Below, in pieces: positions 1-7,749 of a DNA stretch of 64,000 nucleotides. The notes under the pieces were generated by a model, which saw only the letters and a program-made list of their open reading frames with translations, had not been told where the DNA came from and made no database searches. A program made the position numbers and the translations under genes. Numbering within the stretch: the first letter of the stretch is position 1; each line of letters opens with the position of its first letter. The stretch is from JAITVB01 sp031553805. Lineage in GTDB: Bacteria > Bacteroidota > Bacteroidia > Bacteroidales > Rikenellaceae. The stretch lies in the NCBI GenBank assembly GCA_031553805.1, contig JAVBLC010000001.1, positions 62,001 through 126,000 of the forward strand. Reading direction: 5' to 3'.

Positions 1-778
1 GGGCGTCGTTGCTGCCGGTGTGAGCCACCAGGCCCCCTTTGCCGACCAGCATCTGCACGATGTCGTTGCGGGTATATTTGCCGCTAAAACAGAGTTCGGC
101 CAACTGCAACCCCGGCACCGTCCCCGCGCGTTCGGCCGAGAACGGCCCTTCGCCGCCCAGGGCGTTGTTGACGTCGATCACGCGGCCCTTGTGGTGGGCG
201 CCTACCGAAACACCGCCGCCCATGTGGGCCACGATCAGGTTCAGCTCTTCGTATTCTTTGCCAAGCGAATGGGCATAACGCCGGGCCACCGATTTCTGGT
301 TCAGCGCATGGAAGATCGACACGCGTTTGAACACCGGATGTCCGCTCACGCGGGCCACCGGATCGAGTTCATCGACCACCACCGGGTCGGCGATGATCGC
401 TTTCACCCCGGCCCGTGCGGCGATGTCGTGGGCCAACAGGCCTCCCAGGTTCGAGGCGTGTTCGCCCATCAGGGCGCCCCGCAGGTCTTTCATCAGGGCC
501 TCGTTGACCTCGTAAACCCCCGAGGCTACGGGACGGATCAGCCCCCCCCGTCCGACCACGATGCCGAGCGAGGTCAGGTCGATCCCTTCGCGGGCCAGTT
601 CTTCGAGGATCAGGTCGCGGCGGTATTCGAACTGCGCGGCGACGTTTTCGAAAACGGCAAGTTCCTGAGTAGTATGCGGGATGCTTTTTTCGAAAATTTC
701 GTTTTCGCCTTCATAGAGGGCGATTTTGGTGGAGGTTGATCCCGGGTTAATCGTCAGGATCTGTTTTCCGTCAGCCAT
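1..778 (-). CDS. buk: Butyrate kinase, 3' end cut off by the window
   Basis: Converts butyryl-phosphate and ADP to butyrate and ATP, the last step of the phosphotransbutyrylase route. The protein starts MADGKQILTINPGSTSTKIA, with the acetokinase-family N-terminal phosphate loop (NPGSTSTK), and continues with VGRGGLIRPV, DPVVVDELDP and AHMGGGVSVG, all typical of butyrate kinases rather than acetate kinases. About 259 residues are visible of a usual 350-360, so the C-terminal third lies outside the window. It is downstream of ptb on the same strand, but 495 bp separate them, whereas ptb and buk usually sit almost end to end. Family call is firm; whether it acts on butyrate or a branched acyl-phosphate is open. 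Confidence 0.95.
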   Translation of the reverse strand, partial: MADGKQILTINPGSTSTKIALYEGENEIFEKSIPHTTQELAVFENVAAQFEYRRDLILEELAREGIDLTSLGIVVGRGGLIRPVASGVYEVNEALMKDLRGALMGEHASNLGGLLAHDIAARAGVKAIIADPVVVDELDPVARVSGHPVFKRVSIFHALNQKSVARRYAHSLGKEYEELNLIVAHMGGGVSVGAHHKGRVIDVNNALGGEGPFSAERAGTVPGLQLAELCFSGKYTRNDIVQMLVGKGGLVAHTGSNDA

Positions 779-1273
779 GGCAATTCGTTTTTCAGATAAA
801 TATTTAAGCATCCAAGATACAAATTTATTTCCAAACTTTTCAGGAATTGGAAATTCTTGCGCTTTTCCAAGTAAAACATCGGCAACACCAAGGACGCGAT
901 CTAAAGAAAGTGACGACCTACCGACGATCGAAAAGGCAAACCGTTGGGCCTGCGAACAAATCTTAAAACGGGAACCCGCCAAGACAGTTGCGGCGGGCAA
1001 AAGCCCGCCGCTATGTTTATTGTCCCGCACACAAGAGATTTTTTTTGCATTGGAAGAGCCAGGTTTCTGAACCGGGTCGGGCATAAAAATCTCCGGGGAG
1101 CATGGCCACCACGCTTTTTTTCCTTTGAGGGGACTGGCGCTTTTTATAAAAAGCGCCGCAACCTAGGTCGCTGCATGGCAGCGGGCAAGCTCAACGCAGT
1201 TAAAAAATTTTCGGGAAAGCTGCGCTTTTCTGGAGAACTTTACTTTGGCGAATCCCTGTGGAGGAAGTTCCTC
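779..1273. other. 495-bp gap between ptb and buk, no gene
   Basis: No convincing coding region. Reading toward buk it contains a GC hairpin at 990-1011 (9-bp arms GCGGCGGGC, loop AAAA, no U-tract on either side), a fragment of the nested-hairpin repeat family at 1136-1254, and an AT-rich stretch at 785-880 next to the buk start. On the minus strand TAAATTTG at 827-820 matches the Bacteroidetes -7 consensus TAnnTTTG, so buk may have its own promoter. I saw no good -33 box. Confidence 0.5.
1136..1254. repeat. Left-end fragment of the nested-hairpin intergenic repeat
   Basis: Begins with a perfect 22-bp palindrome (arms GGCGCTTTTT and AAAAAGCGCC around AT, 1136-1157), then about 43 bp of unrelated sequence, then the internal block with AAAAATTTTC, a GGAAAGC/GCTTTTC hairpin and ACTTTACTTT. 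The same order follows the left palindrome of the full copies at 8977, 30987 and 57528. The central long inverted repeat and the right end are missing; ptb ends at 1274. Confidence 0.65.
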
Positions 1274-2191
1274 TTAGCGTTTGTCCCCGTTGTGGGCAAC
1301 CAGAACAGCCAGCGCAATCGAATTCAGTTTCGAATCCTCACTATCCCCGCGCGAGGTCAGCACGCAAGGAATCTTCGCCCCGACCACCAGCCCCGCCAGC
1401 GTAGCGCCTGCCAGTTTGGTCGACGCCTTGAAGAAAGCATTCGCCGCATCGAGGTCCGGAAAGACCAGCCCGTCGGCATCACCCGCCACCGGACTTTTCA
1501 ACTTTTTGATCCGGGCGCTTTCGGCATCGATCGCCACGTCGACCGCCAACGGGCCGTCAACCATGCCGCCCGTAATCTGCCCCCGGTCGGCCATCTTGGC
1601 AATCATAGCCGCATCGACACACGAGGGAATATTCGGAAGCATCTGCTCCGTCGGCCCGACAATCGCCACCTTGGGCGTTTCGATGCCCAGCGACTGCGCC
1701 GTGCGGATCAACCACTTGGTCATCAACACTTTCTGCTGGACGTCGGGTGAAGGGATAATAGCCACGTCGGTAGCGAGCAGCAGCTTGTGGTAAGCCGGCA
1801 TTTCGAGCACCACCACGTGGGTCAGCACCGACTTGGGCGGCAGCACCGGCGTATCTTTCGACAACAACGCCCGCACGTATTTATCGGTCGAGATGCTCCC
1901 TTTCATCAGGATGTCGGCCTCGCCCCGCGAAGCCAACGCCACGGCATGAGCGGCAGCAGCCGTTTCCGACGGTTCGTGGATGATGGCGAACGATTCTGTC
2001 GGAATATTATGGTTGCGGCAGATTTCGCGGATCACCGTTTCGTCGCCCACCAGTGTCGCCTCTACAATCTCCGCCTTCACGGCCATATAGGCCGATTCAA
2101 TCGTGTGCTGGTCGTCGGCATAGGCCACCGTCAGGCGCTTTTTTGGCACCTGACGCGCTTGTTCGATCAGTTGCGATAATTTCGTAATCAT
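1274..2191 (-). CDS. ptb: Phosphate butyryltransferase
   Basis: Transfers butyryl from CoA to phosphate, giving butyryl-phosphate for butyrate kinase. The 305-residue protein has the Pta/Ptb fold and family length, with ADILMKGSIST near residues 92-102, a VVVLEMP block and the C-terminal GLVVGAKIPCVLTSRGDSEDSK stretch, which favour Ptb over Pta (the separate pta gene is at 3777-4781). It lies between ackA and buk on the same strand. A hairpin terminator at 2276-2314 isolates it from ackA, and TATATTTG at 2224-2217 (minus strand) is a candidate -7 box, so it probably has its own promoter. Confidence 0.95.
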   Translation of the reverse strand: MITKLSQLIEQARQVPKKRLTVAYADDQHTIESAYMAVKAEIVEATLVGDETVIREICRNHNIPTESFAIIHEPSETAAAAHAVALASRGEADILMKGSISTDKYVRALLSKDTPVLPPKSVLTHVVVLEMPAYHKLLLATDVAIIPSPDVQQKVLMTKWLIRTAQSLGIETPKVAIVGPTEQMLPNIPSCVDAAMIAKMADRGQITGGMVDGPLAVDVAIDAESARIKKLKSPVAGDADGLVFPDLDAANAFFKASTKLAGATLAGLVVGAKIPCVLTSRGDSEDSKLNSIALAVLVAHNGDKR

Positions 2192-2275
2192 AGCTGTTTC
2201 GTATTATATCGTATCGCAAATATACAAATCTTCAGCCAAATTGTCATAAAAAAACGCAAATTTGCAGAAATTTAA

Positions 2276-2314
2276 AACACTTCTGCTGTCGTTGATCTCG
2301 ACAACAGAAGTGTT
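2276..2314 (-). terminator. Terminator downstream of ackA
   Basis: A 16-bp stem with one mismatch (AACACTTCTG... pairing with ...CAGAAGTGTT) and a 7-nt loop. Read on the minus strand it is followed by TTTTAAATTT, so it fits an intrinsic terminator for ackA, which ends at 2363. Confidence 0.7.
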
Positions 2315-2362
2315 CGAATGGACCCCGTCCGGACAATCCGGCGCGGCTATTTTGCAACCCGC

Positions 2363-3577
2363 TTATTCCGAGCGCTTTTTAACAAGTCGGAATGTATCGG
2401 AGGCGATCACCAGTTCTTCGTCGGTACAGGCGAGTACTACCTTGACTTTCGACGACGGTTTCGAGATGATCGTGTCCTTGCCGCGCAAGCCGCGGTTGAG
2501 GTCGTAGTCAAGTTCGACGCCCATGAATTCGAGGCCCTTGCAGACGTATTCGCGCATCGACCCTTCGTTTTCGCCTACCCCCCCGGTGAAGACCAGGATG
2601 TCGACACCGTTCATCAGGGCGGCATATTCGCCGACGAATTTCTTGATGCGGGTGTTATAAATATCCAGGGCCAGGCGGGCGCGTTCGTTGCCTTCGGCGG
2701 CCGCTTTTTCGATGTCGCGCATATCGGACGAGATGCCGGTAATCCCCAGCACGCCCGACTCCTTGTTGATCATGTCGTTGACACGGCTGTAGCTCATCCC
2801 TTCCTTTTCGGCGATGAACAGCAGCGCACCCGGGTCGACGTTGCCGCAACGGGTGCCCATCACCAGGCCGTCGACCGGCGTGAAGCCCATCGAGGTGTCG
2901 TAGGATTTGCCGTTGAGGATGGCGGTTACCGAGCCGCCATTGCCGATGTGGCAGGTGATGATCCGCGAGTTGTTGAAGTCGACGCCGGTCATCTGGGCGG
3001 CTTTCTGGGCCACGTATTTGTGGCTGGTGCCGTGGAAGCCGTAGCGGCGCACCTTATACTGCTCGTAGTATTTGTAAGGCAGGGCGTAAAGGTAGCTCTT
3101 GGCCGGCATGCCCTGGTGGAACGAGGTGTCGAAGACGGCTACCTGGGGGGTGTTGGGCAGGATGTGCTCGATCGACAGGATGCCTTTCATGTGGGCCGGG
3201 TTGTGGAGCGGGGCCAGGTCGAAACAGCTTTCGATCTTCTGATTGACCGACTGGTCGATCACGACGCTTTCCTGGAAATATTCGCCGCCGTGGGCCACGC
3301 GGTGTCCGACAGCGCCGAGTTCGGCCAGCGAGTTGATCACGCCGTGGGCCGGGTGTACGATGGCGTCGAGGATCAGGGTAATGCCTGCCGAGTGGTCGGG
3401 GATGTTGCGGACAACTTCGAATTTGTCTTTGCCGACGGGTTTGTGTACGAATACGCCGTCGGTCAGGCCGATGCGTTCGATCTGGCCTTTGGCCAGGAGC
3501 TGGTGGCCGTCGTTTTTCATTTCGATCACCTGATATTTGATCGACGAGCTGCCACAGTTAAGAACGAGGATAATCAT
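2363..3577 (-). CDS. ackA: Acetate kinase
   Basis: Makes ATP and acetate from acetyl-phosphate. The 404-residue protein is full length. Visible motifs: NCGSSSIKY (residues 7-15), Arg93 in GHRVAHGG, the catalytic Asp150 in VFDTSFHQGM, FHGTSHKYV (from 181), HIGNGGSV (210-217) and FTGGVGENEG near the C-terminus. It follows pta on the same strand with a 199-bp gap that contains two inverted repeats, so the pair need not be a tight operon. Terminated by the hairpin at 2276-2314. Confidence 0.98.
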   Translation of the reverse strand: MIILVLNCGSSSIKYQVIEMKNDGHQLLAKGQIERIGLTDGVFVHKPVGKDKFEVVRNIPDHSAGITLILDAIVHPAHGVINSLAELGAVGHRVAHGGEYFQESVVIDQSVNQKIESCFDLAPLHNPAHMKGILSIEHILPNTPQVAVFDTSFHQGMPAKSYLYALPYKYYEQYKVRRYGFHGTSHKYVAQKAAQMTGVDFNNSRIITCHIGNGGSVTAILNGKSYDTSMGFTPVDGLVMGTRCGNVDPGALLFIAEKEGMSYSRVNDMINKESGVLGITGISSDMRDIEKAAAEGNERARLALDIYNTRIKKFVGEYAALMNGVDILVFTGGVGENEGSMREYVCKGLEFMGVELDYDLNRGLRGKDTIISKPSSKVKVVLACTDEELVIASDTFRLVKKRSE

Positions 3578-3623
3578 AGGTATGGTAGGTTTTTAGATTG
3601 ATTCAAATCAGTTTTTTCGTTTT

Positions 3624-3725
3624 CCCTCCGACATCCGCCCGGGTGTGCGGAGGGTGGGTCAGGTTTGTGCGATCGTTTGGGTTTTCACACCGGAGCGTAC
3701 TTTAGTACGTGAGGATTGAAAAACC
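3624..3725. other. Two inverted repeats between pta and ackA
   Basis: The first (3624-3654) pairs CCCTCCG with CGGAGGG and has an inner ACATCC/GGGTGT extension. The second (about 3680-3725) is a long imperfect hairpin centred on CGTAC-TTTA-GTACG (3696-3709), with outer GGTTTT/AAAACC arms. Neither has an obvious U-tract in the direction of the genes, so they may be weak terminators or mRNA-stability structures that separate pta and ackA expression. Function is inferred only. Confidence 0.4.
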
Positions 3726-3776
3726 GAAGGATCGTGCAAAGATGGCCCGCCATACGCGCAGCCACCAGAAGCGCGC

Positions 3777-4781
3777 TTACTTCATCCCGCCCGCCTGGCA
3801 GGCGGTGATGGCCACCAGGCCGACGATGTCGTCGACAGAGCAGCCGCGCGAAAGGTCGTTGATCGGCGCCGCCATACCCTGCAACACCGGGCCTACGGCT
3901 TCGGCGTGGGCCATCCGCTGCACCAGCTTGTAGGAAATATTCCCCACTTCGAGCGTCGGGAATACCAACACGTTGGCCCGTCCGGCAATGCGGCTGCCCG
4001 GCGCTTTCTTCACCCCGATGCCCGGAATGATCGCCGCGTCGGCCTGCAATTCGCCGTCGATCATCAGCGTCGGGTCCATCTCCTGGGCCAGCTTGGTGGC
4101 TTCGACGACCTTGTCGACCATTTCGTGTTTGGCCGAGCCTTTGGTCGAGAAACTGAGCATCGCGATGCGCGGTTCGAAACCGGCAATGGCACGGGTCGTG
4201 TGGCCCGTAGCCACGGCGATCTGGGCAAGTTCCTGGGCCGTCGGGTTCGGATGCACGGCGCAATCCGCAAAAACCATCACGCCACTTTCCCCGAACTGCG
4301 TGTCGGGAATGAACATGATGAACGCCCCCGAAACCACACTGATCCCCGGTAGCGTTTTTACATACTGGAAAGCCGGGCGCAGCACGTCGCCCGTGGTGTT
4401 GGCCGCCCCGGCCACTTCGCCGTCGGCGTCGCCCGCCTTGATCATCACCGCACCCAGGTAGAGCGGGTCGAGGATCAGCTTTTCAGCCTGTTCGCGGGTG
4501 AGGCCCTTGCTGCCACGCAGCGAGAGCATCAGCTCAACGTAGGCGTCCTTTTTCGGGTTCGCCGCCGGGTCGAGAATCGTTGCTTTCTCGATGTTTTCAA
4601 GGTAATTTTCCGAGGCTTGTTTGAGCACTTCCTCGCGGTTCCCGATCAGGATCAGTTCGCAAAAGCCTTCTTGCAGGATGCGGTCGGCGGCTTTTAGCGT
4701 GCGTTCTTCGGTGCCCTCGGGCAACACGATCCTCTTCAGGTTGGATTTGGCTTTCGCCTTGAGGTCTTCTATAAATTTCAT
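3777..4781 (-). CDS. pta: Phosphate acetyltransferase
   Basis: Makes acetyl-phosphate from acetyl-CoA and phosphate, feeding ackA. At 334 residues it is the short Pta form without the N-terminal regulatory domains of the enterobacterial enzyme. Family landmarks are IVLPEGTEERTLKAAD near residue 18, AGAANTTGDVLRPAFQ, SGAFIMF, DCAVHPNPTAQELAQIA, MLSFSTKGSAKH and the C-terminal GLVAITACQAGGMK. crcB ends 25 bp upstream on the same strand, so the two may share a transcript. Confidence 0.97.
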   Translation of the reverse strand: MKFIEDLKAKAKSNLKRIVLPEGTEERTLKAADRILQEGFCELILIGNREEVLKQASENYLENIEKATILDPAANPKKDAYVELMLSLRGSKGLTREQAEKLILDPLYLGAVMIKAGDADGEVAGAANTTGDVLRPAFQYVKTLPGISVVSGAFIMFIPDTQFGESGVMVFADCAVHPNPTAQELAQIAVATGHTTRAIAGFEPRIAMLSFSTKGSAKHEMVDKVVEATKLAQEMDPTLMIDGELQADAAIIPGIGVKKAPGSRIAGRANVLVFPTLEVGNISYKLVQRMAHAEAVGPVLQGMAAPINDLSRGCSVDDIVGLVAITACQAGGMK

Positions 4782-4806
4782 CTCGAATTGTATGTGATAT
4801 TTTCTG

Positions 4807-5178
4807 TCAAATGCCTTTCGCCAACACCCATCCGCCCCACGCCGCCGCCACGCAGCACACGACGCTCAGGATGATGTAAATACCCGCTGCCACCCACTGT
4901 TCCTGGCGCAACATTTGCAACACCTCGAACGAAAAGGCCGAAAAGGTCGTAAACCCACCGCAAAATCCTACGGCGCAAAAATAATAAATCGCCGGGATCG
5001 GGTTCCGGGCAAAGAATCCCATCGCCAACCCCAGCAAAAACGAACCGATGATGTTAATCGCCCATGTCGCCGCCGGGAATCGCCCGGCGCCGAGCGCGTG
5101 TACCGACAACAGCCCGGCACCATATCGCGCCACGGCTCCGAGGAAGCCTCCGGCACCGACCATCAGGATCTCTTTCAT
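4807..5178 (-). CDS. crcB: Fluoride exporter (CrcB/Fluc)
   Basis: Small dual-topology channel that exports fluoride across the inner membrane. The 123-residue protein has four hydrophobic segments and the family signature GFCGGFTTFS at residues 71-80, plus the N-terminal GGFLGAVARY and ATWAINIIGSF blocks. A minus-strand TACCTTTG at 5193-5186 resembles a -7 box but would leave almost no leader. I found no fluoride riboswitch. Placement ahead of pta may be chance, although fluoride inhibits phosphoryl-transfer enzymes. Confidence 0.95.
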   Translation of the reverse strand: MKEILMVGAGGFLGAVARYGAGLLSVHALGAGRFPAATWAINIIGSFLLGLAMGFFARNPIPAIYYFCAVGFCGGFTTFSAFSFEVLQMLRQEQWVAAGIYIILSVVCCVAAAWGGWVLAKGI

Positions 5179-5258
5179 CGCACGGCAAAGGTAGCGATTA
5201 CGAAATAATTCGAGGTAAAAATACGGGGATAAATTTTAATTGTTACCTTTATAACGCA

Positions 5259-5316
5259 GATATGGTGAAAGTCGAAAGGCAAATCGAGCTTGCTCGAATT
5301 TGTCTGAGGCGCATCC
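5259..5316 (+). repeat. Copy 1 of a ~58-bp element upstream of the AAA ATPase gene
   Basis: Starts ATATGGTGA and contains GGCAAATCGAG-CTTG-CTCGAATTTGTC followed by TGAGGCGCATCC. A second copy lies at 21974-22030 on the same strand ahead of tsaD. The copies share ATATGGTGA, GGCAAATCG, GAATTTGTC and GAGGCG-ATCC, with a one-base length difference in the middle, so conservation is not in a reading frame. The centre folds as CAAATCGAG/CTCGAATTTG. It follows a TACCTTTA box (5244-5251), so it probably lies in the 5' leader. Confidence 0.55.
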
Positions 5317-5383
5317 CACATTATGTAAAAACGATTGAAATTAACGGCATTTGCCCCTATTTTCAGAGCAACCGACCGACGCT

Positions 5384-6250
5384 ATGGTTTCTGTTCCCGT
5401 ACATAACTACATCACCCGCATCGAGCTCTTCGGGCTGTGGGGAAAATTCGACCTGCGGTGGGACCTCTCGCCCCGGGTCAACGTGCTTTCGGGCCTCAAC
5501 GGCAGCGGCAAAAGCACCACGCTCCACGCCCTGGCCCGCCTGCTGCGCGGCAAATCGCTTTCGCCCGAGGAGCTGCAACGCGTCCGCTCGGTAGTGATCA
5601 CCTTCGAGGACGGGTCGACGATCTCGTCGGAAAACCTCAACAACAAACCGGTGCATAACGTCGACATCATCAGCACGTTCGACAGCCGGCTGAAAGATTC
5701 CGACGCGTTGCGGAAACTCTCTGAGGGCGAGGTGCGCACCGAGATCGACTGGGAAATCTACCGCCTGCAAAAACGGTATATCACCTACCAGCTGGCCCAG
5801 GGCAAGAAGATCATCGCGCTGCTCACCTGTCGCGCCCCCCAGGCCGAAATTGAAGCCATCAACAACCAGAAAACCGAATTTTTCGATCTGGTCGATTCGC
5901 TCCTCGGCAAAACCCATAAAACGATCGACCGCACGAGCGACGAGCTTTCGTTCCTGGCCGACGACGGCACCCGGATTTCGCCCTATATGCTTTCGGCCGG
6001 CGAAAAGCAGTTGCTGCTGATCCTGGCTACGGCGCTCACCCAGGACACCGCCCCGTCGATCCTGGTGATGGACGAGCCCGACATCTCGATGCACTTCGAC
6101 TGGCAGACATCGCTCCTGGAAAACATTCTCAAACTCAACCCCAACGCCCAACTGATCGTTTCCACCCACTCGCCCGCACTGGTGATGAACGGGTGGCTCG
6201 ACACGGTGAGCGAGGTGTCGGACCTGGTCGTAAAGCGTTACCACGAATGA
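5384..6250 (+). CDS. AAA-type (ABC/OLD-like) ATPase, partner of the DUF4435 protein
   Basis: 288-residue soluble ATPase of the ABC/SMC-like AAA_21/AAA_15 group. Seen: Walker A GLNGSGKST (37-45), ABC-type signature LSAGEKQ (203-209), Walker B ILVMDEPD (226-233) and switch STHSP (260-264). I start at ATG 5384, before VHNYITRIELFGLWGKF, the usual opening of this fold; an in-frame TTG lies 33 bp upstream. Its stop overlaps the next start (ATGA), so the two are translationally coupled. ATPase plus DUF4435 is the composition of PARIS (AriA/AriB) and related OLD systems, but this ATPase is shorter than the AriA proteins I know of, so an anti-phage role is a hypothesis. Confidence 0.9.
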   Translation: MVSVPVHNYITRIELFGLWGKFDLRWDLSPRVNVLSGLNGSGKSTTLHALARLLRGKSLSPEELQRVRSVVITFEDGSTISSENLNNKPVHNVDIISTFDSRLKDSDALRKLSEGEVRTEIDWEIYRLQKRYITYQLAQGKKIIALLTCRAPQAEIEAINNQKTEFFDLVDSLLGKTHKTIDRTSDELSFLADDGTRISPYMLSAGEKQLLLILATALTQDTAPSILVMDEPDISMHFDWQTSLLENILKLNPNAQLIVSTHSPALVMNGWLDTVSEVSDLVVKRYHE

Positions 6251-7251
6251 AGCGACTGACCGACAACATCTCATCGCGCTATTTCGAAGCTTCGGACCGC
6301 CTGCGGGGCGACAAACGCCGCCTGGTGCGGGTCTTCGTAGAGGGCTACGACGACGTGTCGTTCTGGCGCGTGGTCTTCGACCGCTATACCAACGACAAGA
6401 TCCGGTTCGAGATCAGCGTCCCGGCCCGCGGCGACCTGGCCAAGGGCAAAAAGGTGGTGATGAAACTCCTGCCCGAGAGCGGCCCCAACCTGCTGCTGTG
6501 CGTCGACAGCGATTTCGATTACCTGTTCGGCGACCTCAACGAGCAATCGCGCCTGGTCAACCGGTCGAAATACCTGTTCCACACCTATGCCTATGCGGTG
6601 GAAAACTACCACTGCTACCCTCCCTCGCTCCACGGCCTGTGCGTCAAGGCGACCAAAATCGACCGGCCGATCTTCGACTTCGAACTTTTTATGACCGAGT
6701 ATTCGAAGACGATCTATCCGGTGTTCGTGTGGTATGCCTTTTCGGCGTCGCTGAAGATGGAACGGGCCTTTACGCTGGTCGATTTCCGGAACACGGTGCG
6801 CATCAATTTCCTCGACAGCGACGAAAACGGCCGTCGCACGATCGAATGGCTCGGGCGCCAGGTGGAGCGCCGGCTCAAAACACTCGAAGAGCATCACGCC
6901 CCGCTGATCCCCGCCCTGAAAAAATTCGAGGAAGGGCTGGTTGCCCGGGGCCTGGCCGGCGAAAACGTCCACTACTTCATGCAGGGCCACACGCTGAAAG
7001 ACAACGTGGTGCTGGTATTGCTCGAAACCATCTGCGACCGCCTGCAAAGCATCGGCATCTCGACCATCAACACCAGCGAACGCCGCGGCGTAGCGCTCAA
7101 AAACGAACTGAGCAACTATAACAACTCGCTGCGCGAGGTAAAAAACCTGCTCGACGACAACGACAACTACCAGGCGTGCGAACTCTACCTCAAGCTTCAG
7201 GACGACATCCAACGCTACATCGACCGGGTGTGCAACGGCGGTTCCTGCTAA
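6247..7251 (+). CDS. DUF4435 (TOPRIM-like) protein
   Basis: 334 residues. The N-terminal half carries a TOPRIM-like acidic pair: a Glu in VEGYDDVSFW (residues 31-40) and an acidic cluster in LLLCVDSDFDYL (82-93), as expected for a metal-dependent nuclease of the OLD class. The C-terminal half is helical and charged. It is coupled by a 4-bp overlap to the ATPase at 5384. DUF4435 is the effector (AriB) of PARIS, where release from the ATPase triggers nuclease activity. Whether this chromosomal pair does the same, or serves a housekeeping role common in Bacteroidales, cannot be decided from sequence. Confidence 0.85.
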   Translation: MKRLTDNISSRYFEASDRLRGDKRRLVRVFVEGYDDVSFWRVVFDRYTNDKIRFEISVPARGDLAKGKKVVMKLLPESGPNLLLCVDSDFDYLFGDLNEQSRLVNRSKYLFHTYAYAVENYHCYPPSLHGLCVKATKIDRPIFDFELFMTEYSKTIYPVFVWYAFSASLKMERAFTLVDFRNTVRINFLDSDENGRRTIEWLGRQVERRLKTLEEHHAPLIPALKKFEEGLVARGLAGENVHYFMQGHTLKDNVVLVLLETICDRLQSIGISTINTSERRGVALKNELSNYNNSLREVKNLLDDNDNYQACELYLKLQDDIQRYIDRVCNGGSC

Positions 7252-7344
7252 GCCCCTTTTTCCCCGAAAAGAAACGAAGATTTCATTTGAAATACCGAAA
7301 TAAAACCGTAGTTTTACGGCTTTATAATTTTTCACTATTTCACT

Positions 7345-7749
7345 ATGGGAATAGGAGCAGTCATTGGGGAAACGGTCATGATGATGGCCTTCACTTTTCT
7401 CGTCGGGATGGGGGTGGCCTACGTCATCAAAATCCTGGTGTGGAGCTTCGGCTTCTTCACCAAAGAGAACCTGGCGGAAACGTATTCGGACTACAAAGCC
7501 GATTTCAAACAACGGCGGGCCGAACACAGGCGCGACCACGACTTCTCGGAAGCGCTTGAACGCAACTCCGAGGTCGAAATGCTCAAATACCTTTACGAAA
7601 ATCTCAACTCGAATAATGCCGAAGAAAAGGTCAACGACCTGTACAGCCTCTCAAGGTATTATTCCGGGATGGGCCGCGATCCCAAAAACACGAAAGACGA
7701 AGAAGAGGGCCCCAACGCATTAATCGATTTCTACGATGGAGAAGTATGA
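7345..7749 (+). CDS. Small single-span membrane protein preceding the decarboxylase beta subunit
   Basis: 134 residues: one hydrophobic span at about residues 8-35, then a highly charged soluble tail (DYKADFKQRRAEHRRDHDF, then acidic DEEEG). Its end overlaps the beta-subunit gene by 14 bp, so the two are co-translated. One N-terminal span with a charged tail is the layout of OadG-type gamma subunits, which anchor sodium-pumping decarboxylases, but I see no clear OadG sequence signature. A gamma-like anchor is an inference from position and topology. Confidence 0.75.
   Translation: MGIGAVIGETVMMMAFTFLVGMGVAYVIKILVWSFGFFTKENLAETYSDYKADFKQRRAEHRRDHDFSEALERNSEVEMLKYLYENLNSNNAEEKVNDLYSLSRYYSGMGRDPKNTKDEEEGPNALIDFYDGEV

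Noticed and set aside
990..1011. GC-rich hairpin between ptb and buk as an intrinsic terminator
   Set aside because: The stem is strong but no U-tract follows on either strand, so I list it only as a structure inside the gap.
5179..5260. Fluoride riboswitch upstream of crcB
   Set aside because: No conserved fluoride-aptamer core is visible, and the likely -7 box is only 8 bp from the start codon, leaving no leader.
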